Assembly: GCA_947176655.1 (NCBI GenBank)
Contig: CAMWRK010000066.1
Location: forward strand, 1 to 9,983
Direction: 5' to 3'
From: an uncultured Prevotellaceae bacterium
GTDB taxonomy: Bacteria > Bacteroidota > Bacteroidia > Bacteroidales > Bacteroidaceae
Length of the DNA: 9,983 nt
Below the pieces are notes generated by a model. It searched no databases. It was given only the letters and a program-made list of their open reading frames with translations, and was not told the origin of the DNA. Each line of letters begins with the position of its first letter. Within the stretch, counting starts at the first letter, position 1. Positions 1 to 8,383 of the stretch are shown here, in pieces. A program made the translations under genes and the position numbers.

Positions 1-269
1 AGGGCATAGGCCCCAAGGCGGCGCAACGCATCATCGTTGACCTCGGGGACAAGATCATGGCTCTGGCCGCCGACGCAGCCTCTGCCGGGCAGGGAACGGA
101 CATGGCTCCGGCCATGCACAACAGCGAGACAGCAGACGAGGCCGTGCAGGCACTTGTCATGCTGGGCTTCAGTCCCGCGCCAGCCACCAAGGTTGTTGCA
201 AGAATACTTTCCGACGACTCCACGGCTCCTGTGGAGAAGGTCATCAAGCTGGCATTGAAAATGCTCTGA
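1..269 (+). CDS. ruvA: Holliday junction branch migration protein RuvA, C-terminal part (5' truncated)
   Basis: RuvA forms the tetramer that grips a Holliday junction and loads the RuvB helicase motors for branch migration in recombination repair; it acts on DNA in the cytoplasm. Read from base 3, the visible 88 residues begin with a helix-hairpin-helix core (GIGPKAAQRI then IVDLGDKI) matching the second HhH of RuvA domain II. An alanine-rich, polar linker of about 25 residues follows (A/G/S/M/D-rich). Then comes domain III, the RuvB-contacting three-helix module (EAVQALVMLGFSPAPATKVV and a terminal VEKVIKLALKML). The stop is TGA at 267-269. Family members are about 190-200 residues, so slightly under half is present. 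There is no terminator-like hairpin before the next gene, so read-through into sprA is possible. Identity rests on motif recognition and is secure for this fragment. Confidence 0.95.
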   Translation, partial: GIGPKAAQRIIVDLGDKIMALAADAASAGQGTDMAPAMHNSETADEAVQALVMLGFSPAPATKVVARILSDDSTAPVEKVIKLALKML

Positions 270-332
270 CAGAACACTTCCACTATACTGTATTTCGCAA
301 ACCCGCAAAATGCCATCCCGACATGACATAAA

Positions 333-383
333 ATGCCCCAAAGGACAATAAACAGGAGGCGCGGTGCGTTGTATATAGCGTGA
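333..383 (+). other. possible 16-codon leader ORF overlapping the sprA start
   Basis: An ATG at 333 opens a frame encoding MPQRTINRRRGALYIA and stops at TGA 381-383. The stop overlaps the GTG start of sprA as GTGA (380-383), the classic geometry of translational coupling. The frame contains an AGGAGG at 354-359. The peptide resembles nothing I recognise. Alternative explanations are chance, or a one-base indel that has hidden an ATG start for sprA at 333. Expression is not shown by the sequence. Confidence 0.3.
354..359 (+). promoter_or_regulatory. Shine-Dalgarno-like AGGAGG upstream of sprA
   Basis: A perfect AGGAGG lies 20 nt before the GTG at 380, which is too far for normal Shine-Dalgarno pairing with that start. 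Bacteroidota generally depend little on Shine-Dalgarno pairing, so it may be fortuitous. No better-spaced in-frame start exists: the sprA frame has a stop at 329-331, and there is no ATG, GTG or TTG in frame between that stop and 380. Confidence 0.25.
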
Positions 384-3300
384 AGAGACGTGCAAGACAG
401 ATACTGCTCCTTCCGGTGACGGTCATGTTGCTGACCCTCACCGGAGTTTTTGTACCCTGGAGCAGACCATTTTTTTTTAAGCGCGCCTACGCACAAGGAA
501 ACAACGGACAGAAGAAAGGCAGCGCCATGCAGAAGGAGGACACCGTCAAGGCCAAGAAACCGCGCTACTCCGTCCGCCGCACCACTGCGGAAACCACCGA
601 CGATGTCCGTCACCGTTCCGGCGACCTCCGGAATCCGGACAATCTGAAGACCGAGGTGACATACGACGAGGCAAGCGGAACGTACCACATCGGCACGGCC
701 ATGGCCGGAAAGAACGAAAAAAAGAAGGAACAAGGACAGAAGAAAACCGCTGCACAGAGCAAGAGCAACGGCTCCTTGGACAGCAAGGACAAAAACGCGA
801 CAAACGTGAAACTCGGCAGTTTCCTTCCGGCAAATGACAACGGAATGACACTTGCCACAAGCATGTCATACCTGACGCCGTCCATAGTCATGACACCGGA
901 TGAATACATGGAGTGGAGCTTCCGCCAGAGCATGGCGCAATATTACAGGCAACGCAACCAAGAACTTTTCCAGACGCAGGGCAAGAACAAGTTCGACTTC
1001 ACGGACATGCACTTCTCTCTCGGTCCGGCGGAAAAGATTTTCGGTCCTGGCGGCGTACAGGTGAGGACGCAGGGTTCGGCGGAGCTGAAAATGGGTGGCA
1101 ACCTCAAGTTTCAGGACAACCCGACGCTTTCCGCCAGCCGCAGAAACTCCTTCGGACTGGACTTCGACATGAAGATAAACCTTACGGGCAATGCCAAAGT
1201 GGGCGACAAGCTCAACATGAATCTGAACTACAATTCCGACGCCTCATTTGACTACGACAGCCAGAACTTCAAACTGAAATACGACGGTAAGGAGGACGAG
1301 ATTGTCAAACTTGTCGAAGCCGGCAACATATCCATGCCGTCAAACATGAGCCTCGTACCTGGTGTCAGCAGCCTTTTCGGCCTGCGCACCGACCTGCAGT
1401 TCGGCAAACTCAAGCTCCAGACCGTATTCGGACAGAAGAACTCTTCCAGCAGAAGCGTTTCCGGCAGCGGAGGTTCCAACACGACACCGTTTGAACTGTC
1501 TGTAACGGACTACGAAGAGAACAGGCACTTCTATCTTGCACATTTTTTCCGAGACACCTACGACAAAAACATGAGCACGCTGCCCACCATAGCCAGCGGC
1601 GTGGTCATAAAGCGCATAGAAGTGTGGGTGACGAACAAGACAGGCACCACCACCAATACACGCAACATCATCGCCCTAGCCGATCTGGGCGAACCCAATG
1701 TCATACACGGATCATGGCATGGAAGCGGCAGCACGGTACCGTACAACCGAGCCAACGACGAGTATGCCACTCTTGCAGCCAACCCAGATGTCCGCGACAT
1801 AAGCCTTGTGGGCAACGTATTGGACGACGAGTACGGCATGAAGGGTTCTTCCGACTACGACAAGCTGCAGTCGGCGCGTCTGCTCTCTTCCAGCGAGTAC
1901 CACCTGAACGCCGAATTGGGAACGCTGACTCTGAACACCACCCTGCAGCCAGACGACATTCTTGCCGTAGCCTATGAATACACATACGGAGCACAGACAT
2001 ACCAGGTCGGAGAGTTCTCTGGCGACCTCACCGGCACCGACCAGGCACTGATGGTGAAAATGCTGAAAGGCAGCACCAACAGTCCGTCGCTTCCGACATG
2101 GCGGCTGATGATGCGCAACGTGTATTCTCTGGGAGCCTCGTCCTTGCAGAAAGAGCGGTTCCGTCTGGACATAAAGTACCAGTCCGACTCCACAGGCGTA
2201 TACCTTACCTACCTGCCCGAGGAGACACTCAAGAACACCATCCTCCTGCGTGTCATGAACCTTGACCGCCTGGATGCCAACAACAAGCCGCACCCCAACG
2301 GACAGTTTGACTTTGTCGACGGATATACCGTCTACAAGGGACGCATCGTTTTTCCTGTGGCAGAACCATTCGGCGAACACCTCTACAGGTGGATAGAAGC
2401 CCGCGGAGGCAGGGAAATGGCAGAGAAATATGCCTTCCGTGAACTATATGACACCACAAAGACAGCCGCAAAGCAGATGGCCGAGAAGAACAAGTTCGTC
2501 ATGAGCGGACAATATAAAGGTTCAGCAGCCAACGAAATAGACCTCGGTGCATCCAACATTGCCCCTGGGTCTGTGGTTGTCACGGCAGGCGGTGTGACAC
2601 TGGTAGAGAACACGGACTATATCGTAGACTACAACGGCGGACGCGTCACAATCATCAACCAGGGCATCATAGATGCAGGAACCCCAGTCAGCGCCTCTGT
2701 AGAAAGCAACGAATCGTTCGGTATGCAGCGCAAGACCTTCGTGGGATTCAATGCCGATTATCAGGTAAACAAGAATCTTACGGTGGGCGGAACCCTGCAA
2801 TATCTTTCCGAACAGCCGCTCACCACCAAAGTGAGCATGGGCAGCGAGGCTCTGAACAACATACTCTGGGGCATGCACCTGTCGTGGAAACACAAGGCGC
2901 AGTGGCTCACGAACTGGCTGAACGCAATACCCTTTGTCAATGCCACGCAGCCGAGCCAGATAAACTTTGACGCGCAGGTGGCTCAACTCATAGCCGGGCA
3001 GAACAGTACGGCTCAGGGCGGAGCCTCCTATCTGGACGATTTCGAGGACACCAAACGCAAGACTTCGCTTCTCCAGCCCACATACTGGCAGATCTCCTCT
3101 GTTCCCGCTCCCTCGTCGAACAGCAATCTGGCCGGGCGCTTCCAGGAAAGCCGCCTCAGCAACAATGTGGCATACGGATACAACCGCGCCCTGCTGGCAT
3201 GGTATTGCGTGGATCCGATATTCACAAACCGCAGTTCCACACTGACCCCAAGCCATATAAAAAGCGATCTGAAGCAACTGTCCAACCACTATGTCCGTGC

Positions 3301-6300
3301 CGTATACGAACTGGAACTCTATCCCAATAAGTCACAGACCTCCTATAACAGCAACGCCACGCTGAATGTCCTCAACATGGCGTTCTATCCCGGAGAGCGC
3401 GGCCCGTACAATCTGACAACAGAAGTTGATGCCTCGGGCAACCTCCTGCGTCCGGAAACCAGGTGGGGCGGCATGATGCGAAAGATGGACAACACCGATT
3501 TCGAAGCACAGAACATCGAGTACATAGAATTCTGGCTCATGGATCCGTTCTTCTACGAAAAGCGCGACGGTACGTCAAAACCCAAACTCGGCGGAGACCT
3601 CTATTTCAATCTGGGCGAGATAAGCGAGGACATCCTCAAGGACGGACAGAAATCCTACGAGAGCGGACTGCCCATAGACGGGAACATGAACTATGTGGAA
3701 CAGACGGCATGGGGCTATGTACCGAAGACCAACAGCATAACCTATGCCTTCAACAACGAGGCCGGCTCCCGCGAGAAACAGGATCTCGGCCTGAACGGTC
3801 TTAACGATGCACAGGAGCAGACATACGGAGCATATATGGAATTCTGGAACGAACTCAATTCCGGTTCGCTCTCGCATCTGCCCGACACAGTCCGCCTGCA
3901 ACTGTTGGCAGACCCTGCCAACGACAACTACCACTACTTCCGCGGCTCGGACTACGACCGCGACCGCGTGTCCATACTGAGGCGGTACAAGCGCATCAAC
4001 ATGCCGCAGGGCAACTCGTCGGACAGCCGCAACTCGCCGGAAAGCTATGAGACGGCATGGAAGAACACGCCCGACATAGAGGACATCAATGCCGACTATA
4101 CTCTGGGCGAGAGCGACAAATACTGGCAGTATCACCTGCCTGTCACTCCGGAAAACCTGCGTCCAGGAGGCAAATATGTTTCTGACATGCGTACAGCAGC
4201 CGTACCCCTTCGCAACGGCGATATAGAGCAGATAGACTGGTATCTCATACGCATTCCCCTGCATGACCCTGACCGCGAGAGCGTAGGCGGCATCACGGAC
4301 TTCTCCAACATACGTTTCATGCGTATGTTCATGACCAATTTCACTGACGAGGTAATACTGCGCTTCGGCACCTTTGACCTTGTGCACGGCGACTGGCGCA
4401 CATACGAGAACACTTTGCATGCGGGCAATGTGGCTTCTGCCGCCAACACCGACTTCTCCGTCACGGCTGTAAACATCGAGGAAAACAACGACCGCACACC
4501 AGTAAACTATGTCGTCCCGCCAGGCATCTCGCGCGTTACGGATGCGGGAAGCGGCACTCTGATAGAGAGCAACGAACAGGCCTTGGCCCTGATGATCAGA
4601 AATCTGGGAACAAACGATGCAAGGGCTGTATACAAGAACGTCAGGTATGACATGCGCAAGTACAGGCATCTGCAACTCTTTACCCATGCCAACATGCTGG
4701 ACGAGGCCGACCCGGACGCCACCCCGCTGCAGAGCGGACAGATGAGTGTCTTCCTGCGTCTGGGCTCGGATTACCGCAACAACTACTACGAGTATGAGAT
4801 TCCGCTGGAAGTGACGCCACCCAAGAGCAGCGGCAAATACAGCAACAATTCCTACGAAGACCGCATGGCCGTGTGGCCGGAGGACAACATGTTCGATTTC
4901 GACCTGGACATGCTGGTGAACCTTAAACGCCTGCGCAACAAGAGCGGTGCTTCGTACAGCCGGCTCTATACCGGCTATGACCCGGCCAAGCCAAGCAACC
5001 GCATTGCCGTAATAGGCAATCCGTCCCTTGGCGAGGTGAAGACCATAATGATAGGTATACGCAACCATACCGATGCTGTCCGCAGCGCTGAAGTGTGGGT
5101 CAACGAGTTGCGCCTTCAGGAGTTTACCAATGAGGGCGGATGGGCAGCCCAGGGCAATCTCAACGTGCAGTTGTCCGACATTGGTTCGTTCACGGCTACA
5201 GGCAAGATGGTGGCGGCAGGTTTCGGCGGCATAGAACAAAGCGTGGCAGAACGCAGCGACAAGGACGACTACCAGTATCAGTTCACCACCAGCGGCGATC
5301 TGGGACGTCTGCTACCCGAGAAAGCCCGTGTGACAGTTCCGGTATATTACAGCTACAGCAAACACATCGTCAAGCCGAAATACAATCCACTGGATACGGA
5401 TATGCTCCTGTCCGATGCTCTGGACGCAGCACGGGACAAGGCCGAGGAGGACTCCATACTTTCCCTAACCACCACTACCAATGTCAGCCGCAACTTTTCC
5501 ATTACCGGTGCCAAGGTCAATATCGCGACGACCAAACATCCCATGCCTTATGACCCGGCTAACTTCTCCTTCTCCTATTCCAGTTCGCGCAGCGAGAACA
5601 GAGGCGAGACCACGGTCTATGAGTACAACGAATCGTGGAAGGCAGCCATAGCCTATGCGTGGTCTCCAAACTGGAAGAACTGGGAACCATTCAAGAAATG
5701 GAAGACGAAGAGCAAGTGGGCGCAGATCATCAAGGAACAGAACATCGCCTTCGCCCCGCAGAGCGTGACTTTCAACACGGATCTTGGACGAACCTATTAC
5801 GAGCTGCAGGAACGCGACCTGGACAATATAGCCAACACAAGTTCCCTGCCAGTGACGTGGAGCAGCACATACCTCTGGAACCGAGCTTTCTCCATACGCT
5901 GGGATTTGTTCAAGGCTCTGCATTTCTCTTTCCAGAGCGCCACGCATGCAGAAGTAGAGCAACCCAATGTCGTTGTCAACAAAGACCTTTACCCTGACGA
6001 ATACCAGGCATGGAAAGACAGCGTAAACCTTAGTCTGGCCAGCTTCGGCCGTCCGCTGGACTACAGCCAGAGTGCCACCATGTCCTACAAGCTGCCCATA
6101 AACAAATTGCCAGTTCTTGACTGGATGACAGCCGATGCCAACTACAACAGCAGCTATTCATGGAAGCGCGGAGCAGAACTGGAGGATGGCAGCACCATGG
6201 GGAATACCATCAATACGCAACGTGCAATAAACGTAAACGGCAAACTTAATCTGGAAACACTCTACAACAAATCCCCCTTCCTTAAGGAGGTGAACAGGGT

Positions 6301-8299
6301 ATTCTCCGCCTCCAACGTCAAGACTGCAGCCAACAGGAAGAAAAACGAGAAACGACGCGAGAAGGAAGATGAACGACGCGAGAAGAACAGACAGGAGAAG
6401 GCACGCGCCAAAGCCGAGGAAGAGGCAGAGAAAACAGGCGAAAATGTGGACAGCATACTGGCACGCACCATGACAAACGGTATCCAGTCGAATACACGCG
6501 GCACTTCGGCGCAAAAGGACAACAGGAAAAAGACGCAGGGCTTTGCCCGCGAACTGGTGCTGATTCCGGACAGTGCCATGTTGCTGGCGCACAACCAGAG
6601 ATCCAAACGCCTAATGGTGCGCATACAGGACAGCACCGGGCGCGACTACAAGCTGAAATACCGTCGCAAGGACGATAACAAGATAGTGCTCCTGCCCGGC
6701 AAGAACGACACCGCCCGCGTGCGTGTCAATGTCATAGCCAAGCCGAAACTGAGTGACGAAAAGTGGTATCGCTGGGTGCAGGCCGGCGCACGCCTGGCCA
6801 TGATGGTGCGCAATGTCTCCGTGTCGTACCGCAACACATATACTCTGTCCATGTCGGGCTTCATGCCCGAGGTGGGCGACATGCTGGGACAACGCATGAC
6901 CTCCGTCAACGGCTTCGCACCCGGCGTGGGCTTCGGCTTCGGACTTGTTTCTGACGACTACATAGAGAAGGCCAGGCGCAACGGCTGGCTGCTGTGTGCC
7001 GACAACCTGTCCACTCCGGCGGTATCCTCCAATAACGACGACCTACAGATAAAGGCTGCGTTGGAGCCATTATCTGACTTGAAGATTGACCTGAACATGT
7101 CACGCACCATGAACCGTTCCAAGAGCATACAATACATGTACGAGGGTTCTCCGACCACCAGGACAGGATCCTTCAACATGACCATCGTGTCCCTCGGTTC
7201 CGCCTTTGCCGGCAACGGCAATGCCTCCAACGGGTATTACAGCCCGGTGTTCGAGAAGTTCCGCTCATATCTGCCCATATACAAACGACGTGTCGAGGCT
7301 CAGTACATCGGCGGCAAGGATCCGTCGGGACGCATCTATCTGGGCAGCAACGGAGATCCGGCTAAGGGCAACACCACTCCGGTAAACATGTACGGTGCCG
7401 ACGTCATGGTGCCTGCGTTCCTTGCCGCATATACGGGCGGCGGCACGACACGCGAACTGGACATTTTCCCATCCCTTGCCCGCATGCTGCCAAACTGGAC
7501 ACTGAACTACAAGGGGCTTTCCAACCTGCCGTGGATACGCGATCACTTCAAGAACGTCACCGTAAACCACGGCTACAAGAGCGTCTACTCAGTAGGTTCA
7601 TACAACTCCTACGCCTCATGGATGGAGTTCATGCACGGTTCGGATCTTGGCTTCGTCACGGAGGAGACCACAGGGGCATATGCTCCGGGCAGCTGTTACG
7701 ACATCAGCACCGTAAGCATAAACGAAAGTTTCGCTCCGCTCCTTGGACTTAACCTTACGTTGCAGAACAACATGACCATCAAGGCTGAGTACCGTACCAC
7801 GCGTGTAATGACGCTCTCCATCATCAGTGCACAGCTCACTGAAACAGGTTCGCGTGACTTCGTCCTAGGATGGGGATACAAGATAAACGATTTCCGTCTG
7901 GGCAGCATTCTCGGCGGTAGGCGCGCCAGCAGCAAGGCATTGCGCACATCGCCCAAGGGACGCACCCTCAAAAACAACGGGGTGTCTGGCAGCGACGGGC
8001 GCGAGAACATCAAGAATGCCACGAAGAACAGCTTTGCGCACTCTCTGTCCCTGCGCTTCGACTTCTCCATACGCAACCAGGATGCCATACGGCGCGACAT
8101 CCAGACCGACCTGTCCGAGGCAACCTCAGGAAGCAAGGCCGTCAAGGCATCTTTCCGAGCCGACTACACCATGAGCCGATATGTTACCATGACACTCTTC
8201 TACGACCGTCAGCGTTCCGAACCGCTCCTTTCCTCTTCGGCATACCCAACCGTCACACAGGACTTTGGCCTCAGCATGAAATTCGCTCTGACCAGATAA
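380..8299 (+). CDS. sprA: SprA/Sov, outer-membrane translocon of the type IX secretion system
   Basis: SprA (Sov in Porphyromonas gingivalis) is the giant single-chain 36-strand outer-membrane barrel through which T9SS substrates with a C-terminal signal leave the periplasm. In known systems it partners with PorV and a plug protein. The 2639-residue product starts with a signal peptide: basic MKRRARQ, a hydrophobic stretch at about 8-26, and likely cleavage after AYA (residue 38). Family landmarks follow: GPAEKIFGPGGVQ near 215, VGDKLNMNLNYNSDASFDYD near 275, DYEENRHFYLAHFFRDTYD near 377-395, YLDDFED near 884, NIEYIEFWLMDPF near 1045-1057, EVWVNELRLQEF near 1571, and C-terminal barrel strands such as SLSLRFDFSIRN near 2555. 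SprA-N-type segments occur in both the N-terminal and central parts. Known members are about 2400-2500 residues; the extra length includes a lysine-rich insert (about 111-157) and a charged segment (about 1985-2021). The GTG start is the only one that preserves the signal peptide; the first in-frame ATG is at 425. The last residues are FALTR, without a terminal aromatic. The frame is unbroken. Confidence 0.96.
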   Translation: MKRRARQILLLPVTVMLLTLTGVFVPWSRPFFFKRAYAQGNNGQKKGSAMQKEDTVKAKKPRYSVRRTTAETTDDVRHRSGDLRNPDNLKTEVTYDEASGTYHIGTAMAGKNEKKKEQGQKKTAAQSKSNGSLDSKDKNATNVKLGSFLPANDNGMTLATSMSYLTPSIVMTPDEYMEWSFRQSMAQYYRQRNQELFQTQGKNKFDFTDMHFSLGPAEKIFGPGGVQVRTQGSAELKMGGNLKFQDNPTLSASRRNSFGLDFDMKINLTGNAKVGDKLNMNLNYNSDASFDYDSQNFKLKYDGKEDEIVKLVEAGNISMPSNMSLVPGVSSLFGLRTDLQFGKLKLQTVFGQKNSSSRSVSGSGGSNTTPFELSVTDYEENRHFYLAHFFRDTYDKNMSTLPTIASGVVIKRIEVWVTNKTGTTTNTRNIIALADLGEPNVIHGSWHGSGSTVPYNRANDEYATLAANPDVRDISLVGNVLDDEYGMKGSSDYDKLQSARLLSSSEYHLNAELGTLTLNTTLQPDDILAVAYEYTYGAQTYQVGEFSGDLTGTDQALMVKMLKGSTNSPSLPTWRLMMRNVYSLGASSLQKERFRLDIKYQSDSTGVYLTYLPEETLKNTILLRVMNLDRLDANNKPHPNGQFDFVDGYTVYKGRIVFPVAEPFGEHLYRWIEARGGREMAEKYAFRELYDTTKTAAKQMAEKNKFVMSGQYKGSAANEIDLGASNIAPGSVVVTAGGVTLVENTDYIVDYNGGRVTIINQGIIDAGTPVSASVESNESFGMQRKTFVGFNADYQVNKNLTVGGTLQYLSEQPLTTKVSMGSEALNNILWGMHLSWKHKAQWLTNWLNAIPFVNATQPSQINFDAQVAQLIAGQNSTAQGGASYLDDFEDTKRKTSLLQPTYWQISSVPAPSSNSNLAGRFQESRLSNNVAYGYNRALLAWYCVDPIFTNRSSTLTPSHIKSDLKQLSNHYVRAVYELELYPNKSQTSYNSNATLNVLNMAFYPGERGPYNLTTEVDASGNLLRPETRWGGMMRKMDNTDFEAQNIEYIEFWLMDPFFYEKRDGTSKPKLGGDLYFNLGEISEDILKDGQKSYESGLPIDGNMNYVEQTAWGYVPKTNSITYAFNNEAGSREKQDLGLNGLNDAQEQTYGAYMEFWNELNSGSLSHLPDTVRLQLLADPANDNYHYFRGSDYDRDRVSILRRYKRINMPQGNSSDSRNSPESYETAWKNTPDIEDINADYTLGESDKYWQYHLPVTPENLRPGGKYVSDMRTAAVPLRNGDIEQIDWYLIRIPLHDPDRESVGGITDFSNIRFMRMFMTNFTDEVILRFGTFDLVHGDWRTYENTLHAGNVASAANTDFSVTAVNIEENNDRTPVNYVVPPGISRVTDAGSGTLIESNEQALALMIRNLGTNDARAVYKNVRYDMRKYRHLQLFTHANMLDEADPDATPLQSGQMSVFLRLGSDYRNNYYEYEIPLEVTPPKSSGKYSNNSYEDRMAVWPEDNMFDFDLDMLVNLKRLRNKSGASYSRLYTGYDPAKPSNRIAVIGNPSLGEVKTIMIGIRNHTDAVRSAEVWVNELRLQEFTNEGGWAAQGNLNVQLSDIGSFTATGKMVAAGFGGIEQSVAERSDKDDYQYQFTTSGDLGRLLPEKARVTVPVYYSYSKHIVKPKYNPLDTDMLLSDALDAARDKAEEDSILSLTTTTNVSRNFSITGAKVNIATTKHPMPYDPANFSFSYSSSRSENRGETTVYEYNESWKAAIAYAWSPNWKNWEPFKKWKTKSKWAQIIKEQNIAFAPQSVTFNTDLGRTYYELQERDLDNIANTSSLPVTWSSTYLWNRAFSIRWDLFKALHFSFQSATHAEVEQPNVVVNKDLYPDEYQAWKDSVNLSLASFGRPLDYSQSATMSYKLPINKLPVLDWMTADANYNSSYSWKRGAELEDGSTMGNTINTQRAINVNGKLNLETLYNKSPFLKEVNRVFSASNVKTAANRKKNEKRREKEDERREKNRQEKARAKAEEEAEKTGENVDSILARTMTNGIQSNTRGTSAQKDNRKKTQGFARELVLIPDSAMLLAHNQRSKRLMVRIQDSTGRDYKLKYRRKDDNKIVLLPGKNDTARVRVNVIAKPKLSDEKWYRWVQAGARLAMMVRNVSVSYRNTYTLSMSGFMPEVGDMLGQRMTSVNGFAPGVGFGFGLVSDDYIEKARRNGWLLCADNLSTPAVSSNNDDLQIKAALEPLSDLKIDLNMSRTMNRSKSIQYMYEGSPTTRTGSFNMTIVSLGSAFAGNGNASNGYYSPVFEKFRSYLPIYKRRVEAQYIGGKDPSGRIYLGSNGDPAKGNTTPVNMYGADVMVPAFLAAYTGGGTTRELDIFPSLARMLPNWTLNYKGLSNLPWIRDHFKNVTVNHGYKSVYSVGSYNSYASWMEFMHGSDLGFVTEETTGAYAPGSCYDISTVSINESFAPLLGLNLTLQNNMTIKAEYRTTRVMTLSIISAQLTETGSRDFVLGWGYKINDFRLGSILGGRRASSKALRTSPKGRTLKNNGVSGSDGRENIKNATKNSFAHSLSLRFDFSIRNQDAIRRDIQTDLSEATSGSKAVKASFRADYTMSRYVTMTLFYDRQRSEPLLSSSAYPTVTQDFGLSMKFALTR
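470..478 (+). repeat. nine-T homopolymer inside the sprA signal-peptide region
   Basis: Nine consecutive T bases encode three phenylalanines (residues 31-33) between the hydrophobic core and the predicted cleavage site. Gain of one T would create TAA directly after the run (codon 34). Loss of one T would shift into a frame ending at 645-647. It could be a slippage-prone contingency tract, a site of polymerase slippage, or simply a phenylalanine run. Confidence 0.9.
6351..6385 (+). repeat. 14-bp direct repeat with 21-nt period in the charged segment of sprA
   Basis: AACGACGCGAGAAG occurs at 6351-6364 and again at 6372-6385. The period is exactly seven codons, giving the peptide repeats KRREKED and ERREKNR. 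They sit in a K/R/E-rich, probably helical or coiled-coil stretch (about residues 1985-2021). The match suggests local in-frame duplication. Confidence 0.75.
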
Positions 8300-8308
8300 G
8301 CGGCACAT

Positions 8309-8339
8309 ACAGACAACGAATAAAGACACAACAGACAAC
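8309..8339 (+). repeat. 9-bp direct repeat in the sprA-DUF486 gap
   Basis: ACAGACAAC is found at 8309-8317 and 8331-8339 in the 84-nt gap after sprA. The rest of the gap is A-rich with a TATATATAT run near 8344, and leads straight into the ATG at 8384. I see no terminator hairpin and no good Bacteroidota promoter (TAnnTTTG) here, so the next gene may be read from the sprA transcript. A repeat this short in A/C-rich DNA may be chance. Confidence 0.4.
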
Positions 8340-8383
8340 ACCCTATATATATCAATAAGGTATAAATCAAACTAACATACAAT

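Noticed and set aside
291..298. TATTTCGC as a possible -7 element before sprA
   Set aside because: It differs from TAnnTTTG at two fixed positions and lacks a partner -33 element.
2522..3289. A 255-codon minus-strand open frame in sprA
   Set aside because: Antisense to SprA coding sequence including the YLDDFED landmark, with no family resemblance and no promoter or spacing that suggests a gene.
3575..5239. A 554-codon open frame on the minus strand within sprA
   Set aside because: It lies fully antisense to conserved SprA sequence, its product is V/A/H/R-rich with runs such as VVVVVV that mirror Y/N/D/H-rich sense codons, and it shows no recognisable domain. It is a shadow of the sense codon bias.
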